In this document: positions 8,852 through 23,648 of the stretch, piece by piece | Position numbering within the stretch: position 1 is the first letter of the stretch | Layout: the number at the start of each line of letters is the position of its first letter | From: Marinibaculum pumilum | GTDB taxonomy: Bacteria; Pseudomonadota; Alphaproteobacteria; Ferrovibrionales; Ferrovibrionaceae | Direction of reading: 5' to 3' | Assembly: GCF_042646425.1 (NCBI RefSeq) | Contig: NZ_JBHRTR010000029.1 | Coordinates: 75,324-139,323, forward strand | DNA length: 64,000 nucleotides | The notes under the pieces: generated by a model | The model's input: only the letters and a program-made list of their open reading frames with translations | What the model was told of the DNA's origin: nothing | The model's database searches: none | Translations under genes and position numbers: made by a program

Positions 8852-10387
8852 TCAGTCGGGGGTGAAGGTGTTCAGCCCCTCCGCCGAGCTGGCCCGCCCT
8901 GGCGCCCTCAGATAGTCGCGTTCCACCATGTCGGCGAGCAGCGCCGGGTCCTCCGGCGTGTTGGCGATGAAGCGGCGGCCGTCGGGCAGGCGGGCATAGA
9001 GGATGGCGAAGGACGGGCCCTTGCGGTCGTGGACGACGGCATAGGTCTCGATCTCCGCCGGCCCTTCGGGGGCCTCCGCGATCGCGGGGCCCGTCACCGC
9101 GTCCACCTCCGCCTGGTAACTCTTCGGATCTATCGGCGCGAAGGGCTTTTGCGGCGGCTCGGTGGAATAGATCCCGGCGGAATGCTTGGTGATGTAGTTG
9201 CCGTTGGCGGTGACCAGGCCCTTCGCGCCCGGCATCTGGCGGACCCGGTTCATCATCTCCGCGATCGAATGGGTGACGTAGTTGTTCCCCGGCCCGCCGA
9301 AATAGGGCAGGCCGCCGGTCACCGTCAGGCCGCGCGGGTCGTCGGGGTCGATGCCCATCTCCGCGCAGGCGATCTCCACCGCCGAGGGGAAGCAGGAATA
9401 GAGGTCCAGTGCCGCCATGTCGGCCATCTCCGTCCCCGCCATCGCCATCGCCTCCCGCGCCACCACGCCCATTGCGGGCGAGCGGTGAAACGCCCTGCGG
9501 TCGCTGAGATACCAGCTGTCATAGGCGTCCGCGCAGCCATGCAGGTAGACCCGGCGGTCCTGCGGCACCTCGAGCCGGTCGGCGACCGCCACAGAGGTCA
9601 GGATCAGCGCCGCCGACTGGTCGATGAAGGCATTGGCGTTCATCAGCCGGGTATAGGGCGAGACGATATAGGGATTGCCCGGTCCCGGCGTGGCGATGGT
9701 CGCGGCGTCGAAGCCATCGCGGCGGTCGGCCAGCGGGTTCGCCGCGGCGACGGCGGCGAAGCGGGCGAACAGTCGGCCCATCGCCGCCTGGTGGGTTTCC
9801 AGGTCCTCGGCCCGGGCGCCGCGGATCGCGGTCTCGATCAGCGGATAGGCGTAGATTGCGCCCGCCATGCGGTGGCGGTCCTCGACCTCGTTCCAGCCGC
9901 GGGTGGAGACGCCCCACATCTCCGGTTCGCCGCCCGGATTCTCGCTCCAGTCCAGCTGCAGGCCGGCCCGCTGCGCCGCCTTCTGGGTGGCCAGCGCCTC
10001 GCCGCCGGCGATCAGCGCGGCGCCCAGCTCGCCGCGGGTCACCATCTCCGACAGCCGGTTCAGGCACCATTGCGGCATGTTGCCCCCGGGCCAGGTGTAG
10101 ATCTGCCGCCTCGCCGTATCGGCGCCCAGCCGCGCCGCCAGCGATTTCGGCGGGTTGGCATAGGAGCCGAAGGGGCAGGCGAAACGCCAGCTGGTATCGG
10201 CGAAGGAGCGGATCACCACGATGGTGTCCAGCGCCTGCAGCATCGCCGCGCCGGCGCCGGTATCGGCGGCGGCGGCACGCGCCGCCTCCGCGATCAGGTC
10301 GATCGGCGCCGAAGCCGTCGCCGGATCCGGATCGTGGCGGCTGACCTGGCCGCAGCCGACCAGCACCGGGATGCGCGCGGTGTCCAT
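8852..10387 (-). CDS. Thiolase-like (SCP2-type) protein
   Basis: A 511-residue member of the thiolase superfamily, closest by motif to SCP2-type acetyl-CoA acetyltransferases. Family blocks are PVLVGCGQVS at the start, PGGNMPQ (100-106) where thiolases carry the nucleophilic cysteine helix, LDLYSCFPSAVEIA, and TGGLPYFGGPGNNY where classical enzymes have GGAxAxGHPxG. The usual nucleophile motif and GHP histidine are therefore not seen, so classical thiolysis is doubtful; retro-aldol or condensing roles are known for thiolase-like proteins in steroid degradation. The ATG at 10387 has AGAGGA upstream. It is the last gene of a minus-strand operon, 40 bases after an isomerase gene. Confidence 0.8.
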   Translation of the reverse strand: MDTARIPVLVGCGQVSRHDPDPATASAPIDLIAEAARAAAADTGAGAAMLQALDTIVVIRSFADTSWRFACPFGSYANPPKSLAARLGADTARRQIYTWPGGNMPQWCLNRLSEMVTRGELGAALIAGGEALATQKAAQRAGLQLDWSENPGGEPEMWGVSTRGWNEVEDRHRMAGAIYAYPLIETAIRGARAEDLETHQAAMGRLFARFAAVAAANPLADRRDGFDAATIATPGPGNPYIVSPYTRLMNANAFIDQSAALILTSVAVADRLEVPQDRRVYLHGCADAYDSWYLSDRRAFHRSPAMGVVAREAMAMAGTEMADMAALDLYSCFPSAVEIACAEMGIDPDDPRGLTVTGGLPYFGGPGNNYVTHSIAEMMNRVRQMPGAKGLVTANGNYITKHSAGIYSTEPPQKPFAPIDPKSYQAEVDAVTGPAIAEAPEGPAEIETYAVVHDRKGPSFAILYARLPDGRRFIANTPEDPALLADMVERDYLRAPGRASSAEGLNTFTPD

Positions 10388-10427
10388 TCCTCTTTCCCCT
10401 CCCCTCGTCCTGTTCCCGTTGCCGGCT

Positions 10428-11063
10428 TCAGCGGCCGCCGCCGCCATAGAATCCCTTGCGATACGGCTTGCGCAGGGCCTTCTCCACCTGCTCCAGCCGG
10501 TCCTGGCCGTAGAACATGTCGCCGTCCACGAAATAGGTCGGCGCGCCGAACACGCCACGCTCCACCGCCTCGTCGGTATTGGCACGATATTTGGCCAGCA
10601 CGGCATCGGTCCCGGCCGCGGCCAGCAGCGCCGCCGGGTCCAGGCCGGCGCCGCGGATCAGCGGTTCCAGGTTGCCGGGCTCGGTCAGGTCGACATCGTC
10701 GCGCCAATGCGCCTGCAGCATGGCATGGGCCAGGGCATCGACATTCCGGCCCGCCTGCAGCGCCGCGATCAGCACCGCATTGGGCAGGGTCTGGTCCTTG
10801 CGATGGCCGGCCGGGAGGGTGGCGGTGACCGGGGCGTTGCGTTCCTCCGACCAGCGCTCGATCTCGCGGCCGAAGAAATAACCGCGGCGCACCGGGCCGC
10901 GCTCCGCCATCGGCACCGCGCCGATCCGCACCATCAGCTGGTCCAGGTCCATCGGGCGGTGATGGATCCTCCGCCCGGCCGCCTGCGCGATCTCCAGGAA
11001 GCGGGCCGAACCCAGATAGGCGAAGGCGGAATGCGCGCTGTAGAAATACTCGATCTCGGCCAA
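10428..11063 (-). CDS. 2-hydroxychromene-2-carboxylate isomerase-like protein, copy 1
   Basis: A 211-residue DsbA/kappa-GST-fold protein of the HCCA isomerase family, glutathione-dependent enzymes first known from naphthalene breakdown. The N-terminal EYFYSAHSAFAYLG block carries the serine that replaces the DsbA cysteine, and the C-terminal block GVFGAPTYFVDGDMFYGQDR has the cis-proline loop. The best start is a TTG at 11063 (seven bases after GGGAGG), which gives an N-terminus matching the adjacent paralogue; no ATG fits. It lies 14 bases after that paralogue. Substrate unknown. Confidence 0.82.
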   Translation of the reverse strand: MAEIEYFYSAHSAFAYLGSARFLEIAQAAGRRIHHRPMDLDQLMVRIGAVPMAERGPVRRGYFFGREIERWSEERNAPVTATLPAGHRKDQTLPNAVLIAALQAGRNVDALAHAMLQAHWRDDVDLTEPGNLEPLIRGAGLDPAALLAAAGTDAVLAKYRANTDEAVERGVFGAPTYFVDGDMFYGQDRLEQVEKALRKPYRKGFYGGGGR

Positions 11064-11077
11064 GGGTCCGCCTCCCG

Positions 11078-11731
11078 TCAGTTCGCTTCGGCCGCCGCGT
11101 GCACCGGCCCGCCGAACGTCCGTCCCGGATAGGGCGCCTGCAGCGCCTTCTCCACCATCTCCAGCCGGTCCTGGCCGTAGAACATGTCGCCGTCCACGAT
11201 GTAGGTGGGCGAGCCGAAGACCGACCTTGCCACCGCCTCTTCGATATTGGCGTCGTAGGCCGCCCGCACCGCCGCGGAGCGCGCCGCCTGCAGCAGCGGC
11301 GCCGGCGCCAGGCCGAGGGCGGCGAGCAGCGGTGCCAGGGCGTCCGGGTCCGTGATGTCGGTATCGTCGCGCCAATGCGCCTGCAGGATCGACTGCGACA
11401 GCGCGTCGACCGGGCCGCCTTCTGCCTGTACCGCGATCAGCAGGCCGTTCGGCAGAGCCATGTCGGCGTCATGGCCGGCCGGCACATGGCCACAGACCGG
11501 CGCATCCCGTTCCTGCGCCCAGCGGGCGATCTCGCGGCCGAAGAAATAGCGCATATGGCCGGGGCTGCGCCCGGCGAAGGGAGCCCCGCCGATACCGCGC
11601 AGCAGGCGGTTCAGGTCGATCGGCCGGTGCCGGACGGTACGGCCGGCCGCCGCGGCGATCCGGTGGAACCGGGCGGCGCCGATATAGGCGAAGACCGAAT
11701 GCGCGCTGTAGAAATACTCGATCCCGGCCAT
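11078..11731 (-). CDS. 2-hydroxychromene-2-carboxylate isomerase-like protein, copy 2
   Basis: A 217-residue paralogue of the following gene, with the same landmarks: GIEYFYSAHSVFAYIG at the N-terminus and SVFGSPTYIVDGDMFYGQDR near the C-terminus. Two adjacent paralogues, ten bases after a nitronate monooxygenase gene, suggest a tandem duplication within one operon; they may work on two substrates or as a heterodimer. HCCA isomerases use glutathione, and a GST-like gene occurs elsewhere in the window (50173), although no functional link is shown. Confidence 0.83.
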   Translation of the reverse strand: MAGIEYFYSAHSVFAYIGAARFHRIAAAAGRTVRHRPIDLNRLLRGIGGAPFAGRSPGHMRYFFGREIARWAQERDAPVCGHVPAGHDADMALPNGLLIAVQAEGGPVDALSQSILQAHWRDDTDITDPDALAPLLAALGLAPAPLLQAARSAAVRAAYDANIEEAVARSVFGSPTYIVDGDMFYGQDRLEMVEKALQAPYPGRTFGGPVHAAAEAN

Positions 11732-11741
11732 CGACCGCGGC

Positions 11742-12752
11742 CTACTCGGCCGCCCGGGCCGCCGGCCGGCGCAGGCCGGCCAGGCGGGCGTCGATGATCG
11801 CCTCCGCCTCCGCCACGATCCGGTGCACCAGGTCCGCGCAGCTGGGCACGTCGTGGATCAGGCCGGTGATCTGGCCGGCGGACCAGATGCCGAAGTCGAT
11901 ATCGCCTTCCTCATAGACCTTCCGGCCGCGTTCCCCGGACACCAGGTGCATCAGGTCGTCGATGGTCACCTTCTCGCCGGCATCGAGCTTCGCATCCTCG
12001 ATGCCGCGGATCTCCTCCGCCACCTTGTTGCGGTAGATCCGCGCGGTGTTGCGCAGGGGGCGGAAGATCAGCGAGGTGTCGCGCTCGCCGCCAGCCACCA
12101 GGGCGTCCTTGACGTTGCGGTGGATCGGCGCCTCTTCGGTCGCCATGAAGCGGGTGCCCATGTTGATGCCGTCGGCGCCCAGGGCCAGGGCTGCGACCAG
12201 ACCGCGCGCATCGCCGAAGCCGCCGGAGGCGATCATCGGAATCGTCAGCTTGTCGGCCGCCGCCGGGATCAGGATCAGGCCGGGCACGTCGTCCTCGCCG
12301 GGATGGCCGGCGCATTCGAAGCCGTCGATGGAGACTGCGTCGCAGCCGATCGCCTCCGCCTTCATGGCATGACGGACGGAGGTGCATTTGTGCAGCACCT
12401 TCACCCCGTTCGCCTTGAACATCGGCAGGTAGGGTTCCGGGTTGCGGCCCGCCGTCTCGACGATTTTCACCCCCGAATCCACGATCGCTGCGGCATATTC
12501 GTCATAGGGGACCGGCTTCAGGGTCGGCAGGATCGTCAGGTTCACCCCGAACGGCCTGTCGGTCATCTCCCGGCAGCGCGCGATCTCCTTGGCCAGCGCT
12601 TCCGGCGTCGGCTGGGTCAGGCCGGTCAGGATGCCCAGCGCCCCGGCATTGGAGACCGCAGAGGCCAGTTCCGCCCGCCCGACCCACTGCATGCCACCCT
12701 GGACGATGGGATGCTCGATCCCCAGCAGTTCCGTGATCCGTGTCGCCAGCAT
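11742..12752 (-). CDS. Nitronate monooxygenase (2-nitropropane dioxygenase family)
   Basis: A 336-residue FMN-dependent TIM-barrel enzyme. Landmarks: PIVQGGMQWVG near the start, the active-site histidine block ECAGHPGEDD (about 148-157), the phosphate-binding ASGGFGDARG and GADGINMGTRF. The family oxidises nitronates, but many members given this name act as quinone reductases or enoyl-ACP reductase-like flavoproteins, and neighbours from CoA-linked catabolism favour such a role. It is the first gene of the operon with the two HCCA isomerase-like genes and the thiolase-like gene, so its upstream region should hold the promoter. Confidence 0.88.
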   Translation of the reverse strand: MLATRITELLGIEHPIVQGGMQWVGRAELASAVSNAGALGILTGLTQPTPEALAKEIARCREMTDRPFGVNLTILPTLKPVPYDEYAAAIVDSGVKIVETAGRNPEPYLPMFKANGVKVLHKCTSVRHAMKAEAIGCDAVSIDGFECAGHPGEDDVPGLILIPAAADKLTIPMIASGGFGDARGLVAALALGADGINMGTRFMATEEAPIHRNVKDALVAGGERDTSLIFRPLRNTARIYRNKVAEEIRGIEDAKLDAGEKVTIDDLMHLVSGERGRKVYEEGDIDFGIWSAGQITGLIHDVPSCADLVHRIVAEAEAIIDARLAGLRRPAARAAE

Positions 12753-13324
12753 CGCGCTCTCCCCTCCGCGTCGTCCGCCATCGGCCGGGACGCAGCTAAC
12801 CGCCGCGGCGCCGGCGGGGCAAGCCCCCCGCTGTCCGACCCGGAGCGGATGGCGGCCCGCGGCGCTTGCCTTTGCAGTCGGCGGCGCTAACTGCTAAACG
12901 CCCCGGCGCCGCTGCGCTGCATCGCTTCCGGCAGCCGCGCGGCGGGGTTGCGACACCGTGGACATTTGCCACGGGGGCTCGCTTTCGGTAATTTCGTCCG
13001 GCTGTGCCCGCGGGTTTGAGCGGAAACAGGGCCAACATCTGGGGGCCAGGGACCGGGGGTTGCCGGCCGCGGCGCGGGTCTACGCGTCTGCGCCGGCGTA
13101 GGGGCGTACCGGCACAGACCGCGCGCGCCCGGCAAAACCGGCCGCTCCAACCGAAATCGGTGCCGGACTGGACCCTGTCGGTGATGGACGGGCCCGTCGG
13201 CGACGGACGGGAGCGGCAGGACGGCAAAGAACGACATGCCCGACACGACCGCCGACGCTGCGGATGGACGTGTCGCGGCAACCTGACATTGCGGCTGATG
13301 TGGAACGCCATGAACGAGAGATCC
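12753..13324. other. Intergenic region between nitronate monooxygenase and gltB
   Basis: These 572 bases separate two divergent genes. The gltB frame stays open upstream to 13004, but its translation there is arginine- and proline-rich and unlike GltB. No convincing RNA gene, repeat or promoter hexamer pair could be fixed. The gltB promoter, any nitrogen-responsive site and a long leader must lie here. Confidence 0.5.
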
Positions 13325-18097
<4,773 letters not shown>

Positions 18098-18154
18098 GCC
18101 GCAGCGGCAGACCCCGACCCCAGTCAGACCAGAATGTAGAAGAGGCTGCTTCCG

Positions 18155-19573
<1,419 letters not shown>

Positions 19574-19585
19574 CGGGTCCCGCCA

Positions 19586-19608
19586 GCCGGCCGGGCTGCC
19601 CGGCCGGC
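19586..19608. terminator. GC-rich hairpin after gltD
   Basis: GCCGGCCGGG at 19586-19595 and CCCGGCCGGC at 19599-19608 form a perfect 10-bp stem with the 3-base loop CTG, 12 bases after the gltD stop. No T-run follows, and the next gene's GGGAGG ribosome site begins right after the stem. It could end gltBD transcription or sit in the leader of the next gene. Confidence 0.45.
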
Positions 19609-19620
19609 GGGAGGCAACCG

Positions 19621-20058
19621 ATGAAGCTGCACATGTCTGTCCTGCTGGTGACCGCCGCGCTCGCCGCGCCGGCGGCGGCAGCCGATGCCCCCTGGTTCCT
19701 GCCCTACGCGCAGATCTGTTCCACCGCCAATCACCAGCAGGCCAGGGTCGCGGTCGACTGTCGGCCCGACGGCGCACAGCCGCAGGTGCAGGCGCCAAAC
19801 CAGCAGCCTGCGAACCCCGGCACCTGCCAGACCGACGTGGTCTTTCCCGGCTACAACCTGCGCTTCCGCTGGCCGGTCGCCGGCGACAAGTCGCACTGCC
19901 TCTGCCTGGACGAGAGCGGCAAGACCCCGCAATGGGTCAGCTATCTGCAGATGTCCGCGAGAGCCGGCCCCGACGGCTGGCTCGACCGCGACGCGCTGGA
20001 CCTGGGCGCCGCCGGAAAGTGCTTCACCAACGGCGCCGTGGCCGGGTCGAAGCGGTAG
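19621..20058 (+). CDS. Small secreted protein of unknown function
   Basis: A 145-residue protein with a clear Sec signal peptide (MKLHMSVLLVTAALAAPAAAADA, cleavage likely after the AAA near residue 21) and five cysteines in the mature part (in QICST, VDCRP, GTCQT, HCLCLD, GKCFT; six in total counting both in HCLCLD). A short Gln/Pro/Ala-rich stretch lies in the middle. I do not recognise the family; a periplasmic disulphide-bonded protein is the most that can be said. GGGAGG stands six bases before the ATG, directly after the hairpin that follows gltD. Confidence 0.7.
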   Translation: MKLHMSVLLVTAALAAPAAAADAPWFLPYAQICSTANHQQARVAVDCRPDGAQPQVQAPNQQPANPGTCQTDVVFPGYNLRFRWPVAGDKSHCLCLDESGKTPQWVSYLQMSARAGPDGWLDRDALDLGAAGKCFTNGAVAGSKR

Positions 20059-20073
20059 GTTCCGATACGATCA

Positions 20074-20236
20074 CCGTCGCCCTCGGGCTCGACCATACGG
20101 CATTCACACGTCTTCTCGACGTGCCTTTCCCGGCGCCGTCGCCCTCGGCCCCCGAGCCGAGGGCCGTGACGGGACAAAGACGCTGCGCGACTTCGCGGCC
20201 CTGCCACGATCCGCGGGTCAAGCCCGAGGACGACGG
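20074..20236. repeat. REP-like inverted repeat
   Basis: The arm at 20074-20100 (CCGTCGCCCTCGGGCTCGACC...) matches the reverse complement of 20211-20236 (CCGTCGTCCTCGGGCTTGACC...) with few mismatches. Between them a second perfect hairpin occurs: CCCTCGGC at 20142-20149 and GCCGAGGG at 20156-20163. The words resemble the dispersed intergenic palindromes common in alphaproteobacteria. It fills the gap between two convergent genes and may also end transcription. Confidence 0.55.
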
Positions 20237-20257
20237 CTACGTCGCTGTGCGGCGCCC

Positions 20258-21016
20258 TCAGTCCGCGTCGGCCAGACCCGCATCCGACAGCGCCCCGCCC
20301 GTCCCCAGCGGCGCGTCGAGGCCGGCCAGGCGCAGCAGGTGCCAGGCCATGACCTGGTTGCTGGCCAGGACCGGCTTGCCCAGCATCCGCTCCGCCTCCG
20401 CCAGCACCTCCACCGCGCGCAGGTTGGTGCAGGCGGCGAACACCGCCTGGGAGTCGCGGCCGCCGATGGCGAGCAGGGCGTCGAGGATCGAATCCGGGCT
20501 GATGCGGGCGACGAGCCGCTCCTCCTTCTGCTCGAAACAGCCGAAGGCGCTGACCGCGATACCGGCCGCTTCCAGCGCATCGCGCAGGGCCTGGGACACG
20601 ACCGGTTCGTAGGGGCTGACCAGCCCCAGCCGGGTGACACCCAGCGCCCGGCAGGCGGCCTTCACCGCCGTCAGCGGGTTGGTCACCGGCACGCCGGGAT
20701 GCGCGGCGGCGACCAGCTCCGACACCCGCCCCTCCCCCATCACCGTGGCGGCGGAGGTGCAGGCATAGCCGATCGCGTCCAGCCCGGCATGGGCGGGCAG
20801 CAGCGCAGCGGCCCGGGTCAGATCGGCGGCCATGCGCGGCAGGGTCTCCACCGTCACCTCCGGCGCGGAGGGGATCCGGCTGTGATAGAGGCGCAGGCCC
20901 GGATCCGGCAGCAGGCGGCGCAGGTCCGCCTCCAGGGTCTCGTCGACCTGGAGGATCACGAAGCCGAAGGCGGCGTCGCGCTCGGCGCCCTCGTCCAGCT
21001 CGTAGTCCAGGCGCAC
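20258..21016 (-). CDS. Maleate isomerase / arylmalonate decarboxylase-like protein
   Basis: A 252-residue member of the Asp/Glu racemase superfamily. The paired catalytic cysteines lie in the expected places, C86 (IGYACTSAA) and C196 (FAACTNLR). Maleate cis-trans isomerases use both, arylmalonate decarboxylase uses one, so isomerase or racemase chemistry is more likely. The start is GTG at 21016 with GGAGGGG upstream. It follows an M24 hydrolase gene by 16 bases and a diaminopropionate ammonia-lyase-like gene, so it probably handles an acid made by that operon. Confidence 0.8.
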   Translation of the reverse strand: MRLDYELDEGAERDAAFGFVILQVDETLEADLRRLLPDPGLRLYHSRIPSAPEVTVETLPRMAADLTRAAALLPAHAGLDAIGYACTSAATVMGEGRVSELVAAAHPGVPVTNPLTAVKAACRALGVTRLGLVSPYEPVVSQALRDALEAAGIAVSAFGCFEQKEERLVARISPDSILDALLAIGGRDSQAVFAACTNLRAVEVLAEAERMLGKPVLASNQVMAWHLLRLAGLDAPLGTGGALSDAGLADAD

Positions 21017-21032
21017 CAGCCCCTCCCGCCCC

Positions 21033-22211
21033 TCAGTCGATGACCGGCAGTTCCGCCGGCGCGCGGCGGGTCAGCCAGCGCGTCCCAGCCGCCTCGATCA
21101 CCAGGTTCTCCTCATGCACCATCATCCGGCCGGGAGCCAGGTCCAGGCTGGGCTCCAGGGTGATCACCATGCCGGGCTGCAGCACCGTCTCGTCGTCCGC
21201 GGTGTGGGACGGCCATTCGGTGAGCTGCATCCCCAGGCCATGGCCCATGCGGCCGACATCGCCGTCCGCCCTGCCCAGCACCGCCTGCATCGCCGCGAAC
21301 AGGTCGGCGCAGGTGTTGCCGGGCCGAGCGGCCGCGAAACCGGCCTCGGTCGCCGCGTGCAGCAGGCGATAGCCGTCGCGCGCCGCATCGTCGGCGGGTC
21401 CCAACGCGTAGTTACGGTCGAAGTCGCAGAAATAGCCGTCGAAGGTGGCGCCGGTGTCCAGCACCAGGACGTCGCCGGGGGCGAGCGGCCGGCCCTGCGG
21501 CGGCGAGATGATGTCGCCATAGCCGCCCGGACCCGCGCCGCCGACCAGGTAGGGCACGTCGTCGGCGCCGGCCTCCAGGCAGGCGATGCGGAAGCGGCGG
21601 AAGACCTCGATATCGCTCATGCCCGGCCGCAGCCAGGCGGGCATCCCCTCGAACACTTCGGAGACCAGGTCGCAGACATGGGCGATCTTCGCGATTTCCG
21701 CCGGCGACTTCACCATCCGCAGCTGCCGCAGGATCGGCGTGGCATCCCGCAGGACCGCACCCGGCAGTCCCGCCAGCAGCCGGTTCCAGTCGGTCAGCGG
21801 CAGGCGCAGATGGCTCTCCGGCCCCTGGCTGACGCCCAGCATCGGCGTTGTCCCGGCAAGGTCGCGGACCGTATCGGCCAGCAGCGAGATCCCCTCGTCC
21901 TGCGGCCGGGGCGAAGGCCATGTGCGGATATCGGTGACCCAGGTCGCCGCCATCGCGACGGCGCCGATCCGCGGGACCACCGCGACGGGCCTGCCGTCTG
22001 CCGGCAGCAGCAGGAACCAGGGGCGGGTCGGGCTCTGCCAGAACGGGGTCAGGAAGCCGGAGAAGTAGCGGACCTCCGGCTCGGTGGTCAGCAGGATCAG
22101 GTCCAGCCCCGCCGCCGCCATCAGGGCCTGGGCACGGGTGCAGCGGGCGGCGCATTCGCCGGCCGGCAGGCCCCTGTCGGGCGCCGATCCGGTCATGCCC
22201 GCCTGGATCAT
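21033..22211 (-). CDS. M24-family metallohydrolase (Xaa-Pro dipeptidase-like)
   Basis: A 392-residue pita-bread-fold protein. An N-terminal creatinase-like domain (1-165) precedes the M24 catalytic domain, whose five metal ligands are visible: D252 and D263 (LDTGATFDGYFCDFDR), H324 (GHGLG), E353 (TLEPS) and E367/E368 (VHEEN). Such enzymes cleave X-Pro dipeptides, creatine or ectoine; neighbours involved in unusual amino acids make a non-peptide amide substrate plausible. Its ATG overlaps the TGA of the ammonia-lyase gene (ATGA), so the two are translationally coupled. Confidence 0.85.
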   Translation of the reverse strand: MIQAGMTGSAPDRGLPAGECAARCTRAQALMAAAGLDLILLTTEPEVRYFSGFLTPFWQSPTRPWFLLLPADGRPVAVVPRIGAVAMAATWVTDIRTWPSPRPQDEGISLLADTVRDLAGTTPMLGVSQGPESHLRLPLTDWNRLLAGLPGAVLRDATPILRQLRMVKSPAEIAKIAHVCDLVSEVFEGMPAWLRPGMSDIEVFRRFRIACLEAGADDVPYLVGGAGPGGYGDIISPPQGRPLAPGDVLVLDTGATFDGYFCDFDRNYALGPADDAARDGYRLLHAATEAGFAAARPGNTCADLFAAMQAVLGRADGDVGRMGHGLGMQLTEWPSHTADDETVLQPGMVITLEPSLDLAPGRMMVHEENLVIEAAGTRWLTRRAPAELPVID

Positions 22212-23437
22212 GCGCCGTCCGGCGCGCCTTCGCCGGGCGGCGGATGACCGACCATGCTGGCATAGATCTGCGGGTCGGTGGCGCCCTCGCTGCCGAAGAC
22301 CAGGACCCGGCTGCCGGTGGTCAGGCCGACCGCGCGCCGCAGATCCGGATCCGCGGCGACACCCAGCAGGCCGATCAGGCCGGACACCGCGGACTCACCC
22401 GCGGTGATCGTGCCGCCGCCTGCGGCACCGGAGGCCAGCAGCCGCATGATCGGGGCCACGTCGTCCTCGCCGATCGTCAGGTAGTCGGTGGCACCGCGGT
22501 CGAGGATGGTCCAGGCGATCGGCGAGATCTCGCCGCAGGACAATCCCGCCATCACCGTTTCCTCCTGCAGCGACACCGCCGTCGGCCGGCCGGCACGCGC
22601 GGTCGCCATCAGGCAGGCGGCGCGGGCCGGTTCCACGATCACGAAGCGCGGGCGCGCCGCACCCAGGCGCTGCCACATCTGCGCGCAGACGGCAGCGGCC
22701 AGGCCGCCGACCCCGGCCTGGACGAAGACATGGGTGGGCAGGGCGGCGCTGCCTGCGGCGCCATGACCGCCGACCTGATCGAGCACCTCCGCCGCCATCA
22801 CACTGTAGCCGGCCATCACCTGCCGCGGCAGGTCGCCATAGCCGTCATAGGAGGTGTCGGAGACGACGAACAGGCCCTCCGCCGCCGCCTCCGCCGCGCA
22901 GAGCCGGACCGAGGCATCGTAGTCCCCGTCGATCCGCCGGACCTCCGCGCCCAGCGCCTCCAGCGCGGCCTGCCGGCCGGCGCTGACCCCGGCATGGATG
23001 TAGACCCGGCAGCGGCAGCCGGCGAGGCGGGCGCCCCAGGCCACGGAGCGGCCGTGATTGCCGTCGGTGGCGGTGGCCACCGTCAGCCCGGCCAGCAGCG
23101 CCGCATGGTCGCCGGCACGGATCTCCGCCAGCGGCGGCTGCTGCCCCGTCGCCGCCGCGACCCGTTCCGCGGCCAGGCAGAGCACGGCATAGGCGCCGCC
23201 CAGCGCCTTGAAACTGCCCAGGCCGAGGCGGCCGCTTTCGTCCTTGTAGAGAAGCTGCGCGATGCCGAGCTGGCCCGCCAGGACGTCGAGGCTCCGCAAC
23301 CGGGTGGGGGCGTATCCCGGCCAGGCGGCAATCTCGGCCGCCGCGGTGCCGAGCATGGCCGGCGGCAGGACCGCATCCAGCTCCTGCGGCCAGGGACCGG
23401 TTTCCGCCGGCCGCTGGTGATGCTCCAGGACAATCAT
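22208..23437 (-). CDS. Diaminopropionate ammonia-lyase-like PLP enzyme
   Basis: A 409-residue fold-type II PLP enzyme. The Schiff-base lysine is K77 in LGLGSFKALGGAYAV, a block typical of 2,3-diaminopropionate ammonia-lyase, and ATDGNHGRSVAWGARL is the family's asparagine loop. The reaction in the family is 2,3-diaminopropionate to pyruvate plus two ammonia. The glycine-rich phosphate loop appears as ASGAAGGGTITAGESA. It is first in a three-gene minus-strand operon with the M24 and maleate isomerase-like genes. A related threonine-deaminase-like activity cannot be excluded. Confidence 0.85.
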   Translation of the reverse strand: MIVLEHHQRPAETGPWPQELDAVLPPAMLGTAAAEIAAWPGYAPTRLRSLDVLAGQLGIAQLLYKDESGRLGLGSFKALGGAYAVLCLAAERVAAATGQQPPLAEIRAGDHAALLAGLTVATATDGNHGRSVAWGARLAGCRCRVYIHAGVSAGRQAALEALGAEVRRIDGDYDASVRLCAAEAAAEGLFVVSDTSYDGYGDLPRQVMAGYSVMAAEVLDQVGGHGAAGSAALPTHVFVQAGVGGLAAAVCAQMWQRLGAARPRFVIVEPARAACLMATARAGRPTAVSLQEETVMAGLSCGEISPIAWTILDRGATDYLTIGEDDVAPIMRLLASGAAGGGTITAGESAVSGLIGLLGVAADPDLRRAVGLTTGSRVLVFGSEGATDPQIYASMVGHPPPGEGAPDGA

Positions 23438-23510
23438 CGCGACAGCAGTCTACTCCGACAGGACGCGAGGGCGAGGGCCGAATCGGCCGGCCGCTTCGCT
23501 TTCATTTTTG

Positions 23511-23529
23511 ACATGATTTCCGTTCATGT
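23511..23529. promoter_or_regulatory. Inverted repeat, candidate operator
   Basis: ACATGA (23511-23516) and TCATGT (23524-23529) are perfect inverted arms around 7 bases, in the 211-base gap between the divergent genes at 23437 and 23649. A TTGACA hexamer (23508-23513) overlaps the left arm, but no good -10 box lies 16-18 bases on. No regulator gene is adjacent. Confidence 0.35.
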
Positions 23530-23648
23530 ACCGGTCGACGATTTGTCGCGTGAAGACGGCCTGCACCGCTCCCATCTCCTGCAGATCGAAAGCGCGATGC
23601 CGCCACCTGCCTCATGACAGGGGTTCATCGCAGGAACTGGAGGCCAAG

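Noticed and set aside
23508..23536. TTGACA as the -35 box of a sigma-70 promoter for the gene at 23649
   Set aside because: No acceptable -10 hexamer is found 16-18 bases downstream; reported only as part of an inverted repeat.
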